This document shows, in pieces, positions 1 through 9,839 of a DNA stretch of 64,000 nucleotides (position 1 is the first letter of the stretch; each line of letters opens with the position of its first letter). A program made the translations under genes and the position numbers. This stretch comes from Lenzites betulinus. Lineage: Eukaryota; Basidiomycota; Agaricomycetes; Polyporales; Polyporaceae. Below the pieces are notes generated by a model. The model saw only the letters and a list, made by a program, of their open reading frames with translations. It had not been told where the DNA came from and made no database searches. The DNA lies in assembly GCA_022264855.1 (NCBI GenBank), contig JABYQU010000004.1:1140104-1204103 (forward strand), in the 5' to 3' direction.

Positions 1-658
1 TGTGGTGGTGCGCTAGCTCGGTCTCTCTCGGTGAGTCGATCGGGTGGTAGTTGTGTGTGGGCAACGCTGACGAGTGGTTTAGGTGGGCGCCCCAGGCCTG
101 GTTGTAGGTGCTTGGTGTGGTTTTGATCTCGCGTATGCAATGTTCTTTGTGTTAGTGGTAAATATCGATAGCTTAGCTCGTTACTCTATCCCTATTGTCT
201 GGTATGCGACTAATTATATGAGCTTTTGTTGAGGAACCTGCGGCTCGCGCCGCGATGTCTGAGGCCTATCTACTAACTTGGAGTGGTCCGCGTCCCGAGA
301 GGTCCCCCCCCCCCCCCCCCACCTTGGTCCCACGGGTAAGGAGGCTTCCGGTGAGAACGCAGACGATAAATACATTAATGCTGACGATACAAAACCTAGG
401 TAATGAGTAGAAATGAGCCCGACGCCCGGGAAGTCCGTTAAATACTACAGTTGGATGATGCACGAGAACGAGATAAGCTACACGTGTCGAGTGTGCGAGA
501 GGCCGCCGTGGGCTGAATTAAGAGAGGATAAGGTGGGGATAGGATGTGCATGTCCATGAGGCGGGCAGGGAACGTCGTCGAGACGTGAGAGGTCGTGTGG
601 GGACGGGGCACGGGCGTCGCGGGAGACGGGGATGGAGAGCGGAGAGGGCCCGCGCGAC
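1..658. other. intergenic stretch without a supported gene
   Basis: I see no reading frame with convincing protein character or splice structure here. It holds a 17-base cytosine run (304-320) and otherwise ordinary mixed sequence. It may include the 3' UTR of the small minus-strand gene that ends at 659. Confidence 0.5.
304..320. repeat. poly-C homopolymer (17 bases)
   Basis: An uninterrupted run of 17 C on the plus strand, read directly. Runs like this are length-unstable and prone to sequencing error. Confidence 0.9.
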
Positions 659-921
659 TCAGTTGAACCGCACGCTACGGCGGCGCTGGGTGAGCATGAC
701 GAAGTCCTCGGGGAGGATCGACGCGCGGTGCGCCCTGCGGCTGCGCTGGCTGATGGCCTTCCAGGCGCGGACGATGCGGCGCTCGAGGTATTTGGTGCAG
801 GAGACACTGCAAGTGGGGGAGCGCAGTCAGCGCGCGATCTTCGACAGTGGCGAATGTTGATGAATACTCACCGAGCGTGCTCGCGGGGGGCGAAGGAGAC
901 GGCAACAACACGGGAGGCCAT
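659..921 (-). CDS. tentative small basic protein, 65 aa, two exons
   Basis: Unrecognised protein. Exon 1 is 921-872 and exon 2 is 806-659. The 65-nt intron has a GTGAGT donor, a CTGAC branch-point-like motif and a TTGCAG acceptor, and the phases join to give 65 aa. The start lies in a good context (GAAATGGCC). The product begins MASRVVAVSF and the C-terminal half is strongly basic, with repeated RR pairs (KYLERRIVRAWK, ending RRRSVRFN). There is no signal peptide or membrane helix. Its size and charge resemble small ribosome-associated or nucleic-acid-binding proteins, but I cannot name a family. More 5' exons upstream of 921 are possible. The support is only the clean splice signals and the phase match. 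Confidence 0.45.
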
Positions 922-1976
922 TTCGATAGAGTGGGTGCGAATAGTGGTTGATCGAGCAAAGGATGCGGAGAATGCAGGCTTTTGAGGCGAGGGGATGTGG
1001 GTGAGAAGAGACTAAGATGAAGCGGGTAGGATATGCTCGTCGCGGACGATGGTATATATGCACACAAGAAGGTCAGAGGTGAAAGGGCTTTGGCGGGGCG
1101 CAAGGACACATCCCAGCCAAGCGAGCACGCTTTATACTGCTGGATCCGCGCGGTCGTCTTGCGTCGGAGCATGTAGCATCACGACCGGCTCGGAGAACGT
1201 TTACGCGCAATGCACAGAGTACAATGGCTTCCGCTTGCAGGTGCGCAGAGTGGGCGGTAGATGAGAACAAACGGCGGCCACAGAGAACAATAGCGTACCA
1301 CGAGCGCTAATATTGTACATTGTCCTTTGGCGGCTATTCTTGCACAGGAAGCTGTTGGACTCAGAGGAGTAGGTAAGTGTACGCACCTAGCTATAAATTT
1401 AGCGCAATTGTCCTTCGTATCTGGGTCTCACTATAGGCAACGTTGCGGGTAGCTTTGGAGTAGATTGACATGGTGAACGGTGTGCCCATGATTGCGCGTG
1501 AACGGTGCCATGACACTACCACGACACTGACAATGATACTTCAAGCACGCGGCCGCAGCCTGAGCGAGTATAGGCCATATCTCCCTCCAAGGCGTGTTGC
1601 CGATCTTCAAAGAGGCCGCGATACGAGCAAATATGCCGAGAAGAGAAACATGAGTGAGACAGTCACAGGTCTGCAGCAGGTTAGTCACCGCAAGTATCTG
1701 ACATGGCAGATTTTTCTACGAGCGCAAGCGATCTCGACAACTACCATCATGTATATGCTCGTGCTGCGATGTGGCCTATTAATAAGTACCACGGAATCCA
1801 TCGCAACGGCTCACAAAACTCACCTAGCCCTGCGTCACGATCTACGCCTGCTAGTTGCCAATGGCCACCAGCGAGAGGCCTTCAGCTTGAAGTACTAGTC
1901 TTAAATGTTTACGCTTGTCGCCGACCAGACTTTTGCGCACATCATCGGTCCTCGACGTCCATGTTTTGTGTCAACA

Positions 1977-2066
1977 TACAGCGGTTGGCGAAATCTTTGG
2001 ACAGGCGCTCCGCGCGACGCGCCTGCGCGACTCAATCCAAAGAACTCGAGAAACTCGAGAAATTCG
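1977..2066 (+). repeat. 90-bp inverted repeat, left arm
   Basis: This segment matches the reverse complement of 3009-3098 without gaps along 90 bases, with about seven mismatches, nearly all transitions. It contains the distinctive block CTCGAGAAACTCGAGAAATT. The arms lie about 940 bp apart. They could be the ends of a non-autonomous DNA transposon or two members of a dispersed repeat. I see no obvious target-site duplication. Confidence 0.7.
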
Positions 2067-3008
2067 GAAACGCGGGGGCATCGACTCAGACACGCTTCAA
2101 ACATATATAGGCCGATAGAGAATGTATAGGAGGGCCTATCTGAGCAATTTTGAGGGAAAGAAGCGAGAGGGGAACGAGGTCGGTCGCGATGACGGCGCTC
2201 AGGACAAAACCACCACTGGACTGCATCTGTGTCTCGCAAATGGTGTCTGTTGTGATATATATGTCGTATTTGAGTACATGACGTGCTCTAAATGTGCCAT
2301 GTGAATTTTCCGAAGCGAAACAATCAAACTAGCAAGACATATGAGGGACACGTCGTCGGGGAAGTATAGGCGCCCATGGTCTAAGAGGAGACCCCGCAGT
2401 GCGATGTCCATGTCTGCATAATTGCGGCGTATTTATTCGAAGGATGGCCTTCAATCGCATGTCATACGAGATGGTTAGCAGCTCTAGGTATAAATTAGGA
2501 CGCTGAACCATGTTCAGAGCTGTACAAGGTCAGGAGTTCTGGCGAAGGGTTACATAGGAGAACACAAGGAGAATAGCTCTGATGATGGTGAAAAGCCCCT
2601 ACGGTGACTTTTGTAGAGTATGTCCTCCTATAAATGCTCGCTTGTATCCTCATATCCGTCTCCTAGATGAGGAGGCCACCAGGTCTCCTCCTGGGTAACG
2701 GGCGCCTATGTATCTCCTTCAACGTGTTAGCCATAAATCGGGTGCACTGCGCTGGTGAGCTTCGAGAAATCATTACGAGATACTCTGATATGTCAGGTAC
2801 TCAGGGATGACCCTCGTGATAGAATAGGAACCTTGCGGGAGATATAGCAGCAGCACAGCGGCTTCTTCTCCTGTAGTATGGCGACGGGCTCTGAAAAGCA
2901 TTCTCCTCTCATCCAAAGACTTCAAGATTGCTTATAGGAGCCCTCCCATGTGTTCCACATCGTTCAGAATGTTTGACATGTGTGTTGGAGCCCGTGAGCA
3001 TGCATCTT

Positions 3009-3098
3009 CGAATTTCTCGAGTTTCTCGAATTCTTTGAATTAAGTCGCGCAGGCGCGTCTCGCGGGGCGCTTGTCCAAAGATTTCGCCAACCGCTGTA
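3009..3098 (-). repeat. 90-bp inverted repeat, right arm
   Basis: Reverse-complement partner of 1977-2066, the same length with about seven mismatches. Similarity fades just outside the block, where only short patches can still be matched. Confidence 0.7.
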
Positions 3099-3242
3099 CA
3101 TGTGGATGAGTAGTGTGCGAAAGGAAAGCTTTCGATGGTAGTACTTATGGGCGCCTGTGTCGGTGCACACGCCCGCTAACTTGAAGTAAGTAGTGTACTG
3201 TAACTTTGCCTCCGACCACCGCCTGCATCTACCGCTGCCACC

Positions 3243-4353
3243 ATGGACTCTCCTGATCTGTACCACGTCAAGCAGCAATTCACGCTAGGTGCTGCTTTCT
3301 CGCTCTTCCTATTCACTCGCACGAGCCTGACACCTCATCCGCAGGCGCCTACAAGAGTGTCGTCGAGCTCGCCCTCCCGGACCCCAACTCACCAGACTAC
3401 ACCCCCACCCTCGTCTACCAAGCCCGCGCACACCTCGCGCTAGGAAACACAGCCGCGGCGCTCGCGCTCGCACCGCCCGAGTCCGACAGCATCGCGCTGA
3501 AGGCGGTCGCGGCGCTCGCGCAGTACCTCTCCGCCGAGGCCGACGCGGACGCGGCGCTCGAGCAGCTCCGGGACCTCGTTGTTGAAATAGAGGGCGAAGA
3601 GGACGAAGACGAGGAGGCCCCAGCAGAGTGGGAGAAGGGTGTCGTGCGGGTGCTCGCCGGTGCCGCGTTTGCGCGCGCGGGCGAGGTCGAGGAGGCCCTC
3701 GAGACCCTCGGCGCCGGCACAGACACGCGGAACATCGAAGCGTAAGTACTCGGGCCCCCTCGTCCCACTCGCTGATTGTTGAGCTCCTGACAGCATCGCC
3801 TACACAACCCAAATCTACCTATCCATCGCCCGCCCCGACCTCGCGCGCAAAGAGCTCGCGCGCGCGGCGCGTTGGGCAGAGGATGACCTTCTCCTCCAGC
3901 TCGCCGAGTGTGCGGTCGGGCTCGCGGCGGGGCGCGATGCGTACTCGGACGCGGCCGCCTTCCTCACCGAGCAGCTGGCGAACCCGTCTCTGTCTTCCCC
4001 TCGCTTGCTTACGGCGCGCGGGGTCGCCCGGCTATTGCGCGGGGAGGTCGCGGGCGCGCGCAGTGATCTTGAGGAGGCGCAGAGTGTGGGGGCGGGCGGG
4101 GACGCGGAGACTGCGGCCGCGCTGGTCGTCGTGGCGGGGCTGGCGGGCAAGGGGGTGGAGGCAGAGGAGTTGTATGGGTGAGTGCTTTGGTTTCCCGGCT
4201 CGGTCAGAGGCTGATTGGATGTGGTGATATAGGAAACTGGCGGCGGAACATCCTTCGTTCCCGCTAGTAACGGATCTGCAGCGGAAGGCTGCCCAGTTCG
4301 ACGAGCTCGCTGCGAAGTTCACCGTGCCCCCGCTCGCTACGGTTTCTGCGTGA
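3243..4353 (+). CDS. coatomer subunit epsilon (epsilon-COP), 315 aa
   Basis: Epsilon subunit of the COPI coat, which coats Golgi-derived vesicles for retrograde transport to the ER. Exons are 3243-3288, 3345-3741, 3794-4177 and 4233-4353; all junctions are GT-AG and the phases sum to 315 codons plus stop. The N-terminus (DLYHVKQQFTLGAYKSVVEL) matches the family start (a short D-x-L-F/Y-x-V-K segment before the first helical repeat). The rest is a run of alanine- and leucine-rich TPR-like helical pairs (TQIYLSIARPDLARKELARA) ending with the family pattern HPSFPLVTDLQRKAAQFDEL near residue 290. Length fits the usual 290-310 aa. An acidic loop (EGEEDEDEEA) near residue 100 is a local feature. 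The start lies in a good context (CCACCATGG). The S. cerevisiae counterpart is SEC28. Confidence 0.93.
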
Positions 4354-6131
4354 GCGTTTTGGTGGATGCATCGTACGTACGTCTGGACTCGTGTATGGAT
4401 GTATTGACATCGATTCGACCGGATCGAGCGGATGCATGTGGAATACTGTATAAATCGGGTGAAACACTCCGTGGTGAACGTTTCTCTCGTTGTGGGTATA
4501 TGCAGCTCACAGCTACACGCCATGCAGCATCAAGTGAGTCTGTTCAACCGTCTGTTTGTCGTGCAGGCGAATGATATAACGGCCCGTGCTCCTAACCTCT
4601 CACTCCTGTGCCGCCATGACCGACAATGTCATCATATATCACTCCCTGGCCAACCGCTCCGCCAAGATGGTGTATAGTATACATATTGCAACGAGTCAAG
4701 GACCAACCCACACCCGCCACCGTTTTTGATCTCATTCGACAGCAAATAGCAGCTCTTGGTATCCCCGTTGGACTATGCTCCGTTGAACTCTGTAAGGTGA
4801 GTCCATAGCATGACAAGCACGCATTGGCGCAACACACCCCAATGATCCAGCCCAAGACATCGATCACAAATAGCAATCCGGACCTGGTCAGCGGTTGGTC
4901 AACAGAAGGGGGATGGCAGCTTGAAAAGCCTTACAGCAACCCTTGACCAGGACGAAATCCTTGCTTAGATTTTCCCTATCGGACCTGGGGACAGGGCAGC
5001 GAAGATGCCACGTCTTATCGTTGAATACCTTATATTTGCGGTTGCACCTCCTGTGCATTCTGATGTGTTCGATGACGTGGAGGGAAATGTGATTGCAGCA
5101 ATGAGGAGAGGTACGCCAGACCTCTCGATACTCCCTTTTCACCTTGTTGATATGGCATTCCACCAGAATTCCTCAAACACGTTAGTCCTCCCGTCCCGCG
5201 CCCTCTGTGAGCTGTCGGTCCGTGGGTTACCGAGACATTGACCCTCTCGCAAGGCGTGCACTGGCAGAACCCTGCAAAGTGCGCGTCGTCACGCCGACGC
5301 GCAGAGTAACAGTAAGTCACGGGTGATGCGTATAGATCAGTCACGGCTGCGCCGTTCCAGGCCGTTCCTTGTCCTGCGCCACCGGCCCGCCAAGTCCCGC
5401 CCACTTGAACGATCCCAATTACTTGCCCGAATCCCGGCCCCGATTGCACGGGCTTTTCATTATCGCCCTACTTTAGCTTTACGGCAGCGAAGATACTCCT
5501 CGAGATGGAGAGACTCGGCCTAGCAGCTCAAGAAGCCGTGTCCAAGTGGCCTGAGTTTAGGAGGAGCAAATGACGAATGGTCTAGGCCTACAGCTGTCTC
5601 CTCCACCTCTGGCACCGCGGGGGACAACCCCATACTGCGCAGTTGCACTCGAGAACTTCTGGATTCCGTCGAGCACCCAGAGGCCAGAGCACCTGCCGTG
5701 CCACGCACGGGATACGATAAATCATGCAAGCTAGGCACTGCTAGGCAGTGACGTCCGGGGCTCCATCTCTCCTCTGGAGTTCTGGGCGCCCCTGGCGCGG
5801 TGGTTAATCCTCCCGCCGGGTCTTGCCAGGGCGGTTGGAACTCGCCCGCGCATGCAGATGGGTGCACCCGACGCCCCCGCTCCCGGCCGTGGGTCTCTGC
5901 GCGTGCTCAGGTGGCTCGCGTGTGCAGTCGCGAAAGGCCACGGGCACGGCGCGATATATAACGGCGTTGGCGCTCCCGTCTCCCCACTGACATCACTGCC
6001 CGCCCCCTCCTCCATATCGCCAGACCTACAAAGCCTCGCGCTTTTCATCTCGGCCCCCTTTCGATCCCATTCACACCCGCCGCACATCCGCCCGATACCG
6101 CCGCCCGAAGACCAACACTGACAGCCACACG
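4354..6131. other. intergenic region; no supported gene
   Basis: No frame here looks like a conserved protein. A tiny ORF at 4616-4729 (37 aa) has an excellent start context (GCCGCCATGA) and a start-like peptide (MTDNVIIYHSLANRS), but I find no convincing continuation; it may be a relic or an uORF. A TATA motif at 5955-5961 and a CT-rich leader precede the small gene at 6132. Confidence 0.5.
5955..5961 (+). promoter_or_regulatory. TATA box for the gene at 6132
   Basis: TATATAA in otherwise very GC-rich sequence, 171 bp upstream of the ATG at 6132. A pyrimidine-rich leader follows it, as is common before fungal start codons. The assignment is by motif and position only. Confidence 0.5.
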
Positions 6132-6539
6132 ATGCCGACCTGGGACCTCTCCGCGTACCGTGACCCCGCCGCAAAGCCCGCTCTCGCGCACACGCCCTCG
6201 CGGCGCCGCGCCCAGCAGCTCCGCTTCGCCTCGCGCGCCGAAGAGACCCCAACAGCGCCCCATGCCACCCCCGACTCCGACCCCCATACCCTCCGCGCCC
6301 ACTCGCACGATGGCGACCACATATACCCCGGCGCGCCCCTCCCCTTCCCGCGCCAGCACTCCCCCGACCACTCGGACGTGGAAAACTTGGCGGGGAAGCA
6401 CGAGCACGACCGCGAGGCGTGCGCACCACGCACGGTGCGCAGGAAGAAGAGCTCGTTCGACCTGCGGGACCTGTTCCTCAACGGGCCCGGACCCATGCTG
6501 CAGCGTCCTGCCTCTGACGTGTCGGAGATGGGGCCGTAG
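6132..6539 (+). CDS. hypothetical proline/histidine-rich protein, 135 aa
   Basis: Single-exon frame of 135 codons that I do not recognise. The ATG (CACGATGCCG) follows a TATA box and a CT-rich leader, which supports expression. The N-terminal two thirds is low-complexity and likely disordered (many P, H, A, R). The C-terminus carries a more ordered basic-hydrophobic patch, RKKSSFDLRDLFLNGPGP, which looks like a short conserved motif. No signal peptide or membrane segment. Long frames also exist on the opposite strand (5731-6429 and 6045-6542), but they look like GC-rich shadows; this frame is the only one with a promoter in the right place and a motif-like tail. Confidence 0.55.
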   Translation: MPTWDLSAYRDPAAKPALAHTPSRRRAQQLRFASRAEETPTAPHATPDSDPHTLRAHSHDGDHIYPGAPLPFPRQHSPDHSDVENLAGKHEHDREACAPRTVRRKKSSFDLRDLFLNGPGPMLQRPASDVSEMGP

Positions 6540-6948
6540 CACGACGCGCCGCTGCTAGACTAGCAGCTGTGCAAGTTGTAGTTCTAGACCGTGAGTACTT
6601 GGATCGCGCATGCGGAGTGGGGTGCGGCTGAGCTGACATGCGTGCCATGGGCAGTGTGACGACCTTCACGATTTTACGACTGGTGCTGTGGCGCGGACAA
6701 TTTTTGCTATACGAGGGGTGTATATACCCCGCTGTGCTTGGGACATTGTAGACTTTAGCGTGTGGAAGAAAAAGTGTACGACGCCGTTGGAAGACATGTA
6801 TTGTATTTTTTGTATCTTGTATATACCGGCTACGAGAGATGGAGACGTCCCGGCTCTCCCAGGACATAGTGGAGGTTCGACTTGACGTTCTATGTGTGGG
6901 ACAGCTGGAAATGTGCGGGCGCCCGCGTGGGGTAGCAGATCCCACATT

Positions 6949-8772
6949 CTAATCGACTCGCATCTTGCCATCAGGCCAAAACGGCGGCGGTTTCCGCCCG
7001 TCCCATTCCACATCGACCACGACCTCTCGTAGACTCTCGAGACCCTCGCGCCAAAGAAAAGTGCACTCGCGAAGTGCGACTTTGTCGATGGGGACGCCGT
7101 AGTTGCAACGGAAGATGTGAAAACCGACGAAATCCGCCCAATAGTCTTTGACGTCGCGATGCGAGCCGAAGGGGATGTGATGGAACCACCTGCGGATGTT
7201 GAGAACTCGGAGGGCGGGCAGCAGCACGGTGGTGATGCTGTCCTGCAGGGGGGCCATGAGAGCCAGGAAGAGGTCGTATCCTGGGTACCCGTCCAAAGAC
7301 AGCGTTTCCACGCTTGGCATGGCCGAGAAGAGCGTTATCCATTCGTTGGAGGGAGCAGAGCCGCTTAGGACAAGCTCCTGGACGTGGGCGAACAGCGACC
7401 CGAAGGACCCAAGAACTAGCGCGGGCGGGTAAGGAGGGCGGAATTCGGGGTTGCCCCTTGAGAATTTCACGCACATGGACAGGTCCTGTGCAGTACCGTC
7501 GCCGATGTTCCTCCAACCTTCAATCGTAGTAGTGTAGTACTCGGTCGAAGATATCATGAACTTGGCGAGCAGAAGAGGGTTGACGGGAGAGAATATTGTC
7601 ATCAACGCGTTCCTCAGTTCCTCGTGTCCCATATGCCCCCGAGCGTCCAGGCTAATGAAGACCGTCGAGGGCAACGCTAGGTGTTCGAGCACGTAGGCGA
7701 TGTTGACTGTTTCCCCTACCAAACGGAGCTCCTTGAGGACAGGTATTGGGATGGAGCGCGAAAGGGAGCGCTCAAGCGAGGTGGATGGCACTTGCAGGGC
7801 CAATATGTCGAAAAGGCGTAGGTGTTCCAGGCCCGGAGCGATGGCCTCAAGCCCAGTGAAGAATTCTCTCAGCGTGCCAACATGATCCAAGGGCAGTCGA
7901 CCCGCATATGGCACGGTGGCCAGAATCAACGTACTGAGTGTGTGTGAGCAGCGAACGAGGTCGTTCCCGCGGAATGGGAAGCGGACTACCTTCAAGTGGC
8001 GGAGTCGGGGGGCAACGTCGCTCGAGGGGATGCAGGATGGCGGTGGTTGGAAATCAGAGCGATGCTCTTCGTACCCTAAGTCGACCACGATGAGGGTCTC
8101 GAGAATGTCGAGGCGTAACGCGTTATCGTGAAAGAACACTTGAAGCTGCCGGGAAGAACCTTTGATACGAAGCTCACGCAATCGTCGGGAGTGTTCCACG
8201 AAGGTTGAGAGAACAGTAGGGTGAGCTAGTAGATGGTATATGCCAGTGACGTGAAGGGGAGCATCTTTGGAAAGGGGCACGAGATTAACGAAGACATGAC
8301 CCTTGGGAGTAAGTCGGAGATAACTCCAGAACCTAGGTGTCCCGATGGCGGTGTCCCGAAACATACGACAGACGTGGGCCGCCTTGATCCAGTACATGGC
8401 ACGATTGCAATAGTCGGGACCCGAGTAGTCCGCGAATGCAACACAGACCAATATTTCGGCCAGGAGCTCCGTCGGCAGTCTGCCTATCGGGGTGAGGGCG
8501 TTGAGGCCCGACTTCTCATCAAGTGCTGCGTATAGCGCGATGTCGCTATTGAGCTCTAGCCGCGCTTGAGCTATGTCGTTTCTGCTCGCGTGGATGTCCG
8601 AATATTTCCGTGAGAAATCAAGGTGATGCAGGACCTCGCGGCTGTAAAGACCTACCCCTCTGAGGTGCCTGCTGTAGCCATTTCCACGTGCTTGCTCTAC
8701 AACGTGCGCGCGATATCCAACTTGTGTCTGTACAAGGCTTTTAACACTAGGATTGTTACACGAGGAAAGCAT
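6949..8772 (-). CDS. F-box protein of the agaricomycete F-box/leucine-rich family
   Basis: Predicted substrate receptor of an SCF ubiquitin ligase. The F-box lies near residue 93 from the chosen start (LTPIGRLPTELLAEILVCVA), followed by a WIKAAHVCRMFRDTAIGTP segment typical of this family. A ladder of irregular leucine-rich stretches then runs to the C-terminus (LRHLKVVRFPF, LEHLRLFDILAL, VETLSLDGYPG). The family is strongly expanded in Agaricomycetes and targets are unknown. The frame stays open up to 8874, but the upstream ATG there overlaps the end of the SINE-like repeat, so I prefer the internal ATG at 8772. A GTAAGG just before that ATG means a spliced 5' part is also possible. The roughly 50 residues before the F-box (HASRNDIAQARLELNSDIAL) resemble the short coiled coil that often precedes it. 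Confidence 0.8.
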   Translation of the reverse strand: MLSSCNNPSVKSLVQTQVGYRAHVVEQARGNGYSRHLRGVGLYSREVLHHLDFSRKYSDIHASRNDIAQARLELNSDIALYAALDEKSGLNALTPIGRLPTELLAEILVCVAFADYSGPDYCNRAMYWIKAAHVCRMFRDTAIGTPRFWSYLRLTPKGHVFVNLVPLSKDAPLHVTGIYHLLAHPTVLSTFVEHSRRLRELRIKGSSRQLQVFFHDNALRLDILETLIVVDLGYEEHRSDFQPPPSCIPSSDVAPRLRHLKVVRFPFRGNDLVRCSHTLSTLILATVPYAGRLPLDHVGTLREFFTGLEAIAPGLEHLRLFDILALQVPSTSLERSLSRSIPIPVLKELRLVGETVNIAYVLEHLALPSTVFISLDARGHMGHEELRNALMTIFSPVNPLLLAKFMISSTEYYTTTIEGWRNIGDGTAQDLSMCVKFSRGNPEFRPPYPPALVLGSFGSLFAHVQELVLSGSAPSNEWITLFSAMPSVETLSLDGYPGYDLFLALMAPLQDSITTVLLPALRVLNIRRWFHHIPFGSHRDVKDYWADFVGFHIFRCNYGVPIDKVALRECTFLWREGLESLREVVVDVEWDGRKPPPFWPDGKMRVD

Positions 8773-8866
8773 GGCCTTACCTGAAGATACCGATGCTCTG
8801 GGGGAGATTCTTGATGGATTGTATATAGGAGTGTCGATACTGATCGATGGGTAGCTCTGACGAGTT

Positions 8867-9161
8867 GTATACAACAGTTATTGCAACTTTCTAGGTGTAA
8901 TAAATAGCGGTAGTTGCAACTTCGGCGGTTTAAGGCCAAATAGACGCCGTTCGGCACAGCCACTGACGCGCGAGACGCGGGCGCCTATCTGCAGTTGCAG
9001 TCACAGCGAGATGGGCGTCTATTGTAGTTGCAGCCACGAAAAGAACACGCAGCAAGCGGAATTGAACACCGGACCTACTGCAAAAGCCTAAGTATGAGTG
9101 ACACACGTAAACCACTCGGCCACAGGGCTGTACAAATGTTCTGGTTGCGCACGGTACTAGT
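8867..9161 (-). mobile_element. tRNA-derived SINE-like repeat, copy 1
   Basis: 295-bp sequence whose reverse complement is identical, as far as I can read, to 9418-9712. Read on the minus strand it has a pol III box A (TGGCCGAGTGGT, 9122-9111) and a box B-like element (GGTGTTCAATTCC, 9070-9058) at tRNA-like spacing. An unrelated body follows, ending ACTGTTGTATAC. The head resembles a serine- or leucine-type tRNA. This fits a tRNA-headed SINE. No poly-A tail or clear target-site duplication is seen. Confidence 0.7.
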
Positions 9162-9417
9162 CCAAATAGAATTTCTCAGCTACTAATGGTACTCCAAGTC
9201 CTTACCGGATCTTGGTGCTGCATAAGGACTTATAATGCTGTTAGTAGCCAAAGGAATGGATGAACACTAGTACTATATATACTCCTATAGTGTGTACAGT
9301 TCTGTGGCCGAGTGGTCCATTTCTATCACTGGAATCTGACATCTTGCTGAAGCTTGGCACTGCGTGAGGACTTGGAGTAACTTGGGGTGCCATTAGTAGC
9401 TGGAGAAATGTATCCGA
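9162..9417. repeat. spacer between the SINE-like copies, with partial duplications
   Basis: The 256 bp between the arms is itself repetitive. Degraded inverted homology continues inward to about 9206 and 9367 with a short indel. The block ending in a third box A-like sequence (TGGCCGAGTGGT at 9305-9316) parallels the block leading into the box A at 9457, so part of the flank appears tandemly duplicated. The third copy lacks a box B and looks truncated. Confidence 0.6.
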
Positions 9418-9712
9418 ACTAGTACCGTGCGCAACCAGAACATTTGTACAGCCCTGTGGCCGAGTGGTTTACGTGTGTCACTCATACTTAGGCTTTTGCA
9501 GTAGGTCCGGTGTTCAATTCCGCTTGCTGCGTGTTCTTTTCGTGGCTGCAACTACAATAGACGCCCATCTCGCTGTGACTGCAACTGCAGATAGGCGCCC
9601 GCGTCTCGCGCGTCAGTGGCTGTGCCGAACGGCGTCTATTTGGCCTTAAACCGCCGAAGTTGCAACTACCGCTATTTATTACACCTAGAAAGTTGCAATA
9701 ACTGTTGTATAC
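9418..9712 (+). mobile_element. tRNA-derived SINE-like repeat, copy 2
   Basis: Exact inverted partner of 8867-9161. Box A is at 9457-9468 and box B-like at 9509-9521 on the plus strand. The identical 61-codon open frames in the two arms are by-products of the repeat and not genes. Complete identity over 295 bp suggests a very recent duplication, or gene conversion keeping the arms alike. Confidence 0.7.
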
Positions 9713-9731
9713 TCTACCTCTGACGTGGACA

Positions 9732-9773
9732 GCATCAGGAAAACCCTCCTCGGGGAATTCGCCAGCATGATCC
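9732..9773 (+). repeat. 42-bp inverted repeat, left arm, flanking the hAT element
   Basis: Matches the reverse complement of 13111-13152 over 42 bases with 6 mismatches (shared block GCATCAGGAAAACCCT). ATTATG/CATAAT-rich sequence follows on the inner side of both arms. The arms enclose about 3.3 kb including the whole hAT transposon, so they may be ends of an older element into which the hAT jumped. Confidence 0.55.
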
Positions 9774-9831
9774 GGCATGACCTGATTATGTCTCATAATG
9801 TAGATAATGAGTTGTAATTCTAGCTAATACG

Positions 9832-9839
9832 GTCGTAAG
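9832..9839. repeat. hAT target-site duplication, left
   Basis: GTCGTAAG directly before the left terminus, repeated exactly at 11321-11328. Eight bp is the diagnostic duplication length for hAT transposons. Confidence 0.9.

Larger units (their letters stand above)
922..3242. other. long intergenic region with an inverted repeat pair
   Basis: About 2.3 kb without a gene I can support. The open frames are short and lack family resemblance. The notable content is a 90-bp inverted repeat with arms at 1977-2066 and 3009-3098, listed separately. The last few hundred bases should contain the promoter of the coatomer epsilon gene that starts at 3243. Confidence 0.5.

Noticed and set aside
4616..4729. 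37-codon ORF with strong start context
   Set aside because: The start looks good but no conserved continuation or second exon could be found; kept only as a note in the intergenic entry.
5731..6542. Long minus-strand frames of 165-232 codons opposite the small gene at 6132
   Set aside because: Arg/Gly/Ala-rich compositional shadows of GC-rich sequence; no promoter, no motif, and they overlap several other equally long frames.
8930..9649. Two identical 61-codon frames beginning MVYVCHSY
   Set aside because: They are the same stretch of the inverted SINE-like repeat read twice; they overlap the pol III box motifs and are not genes.
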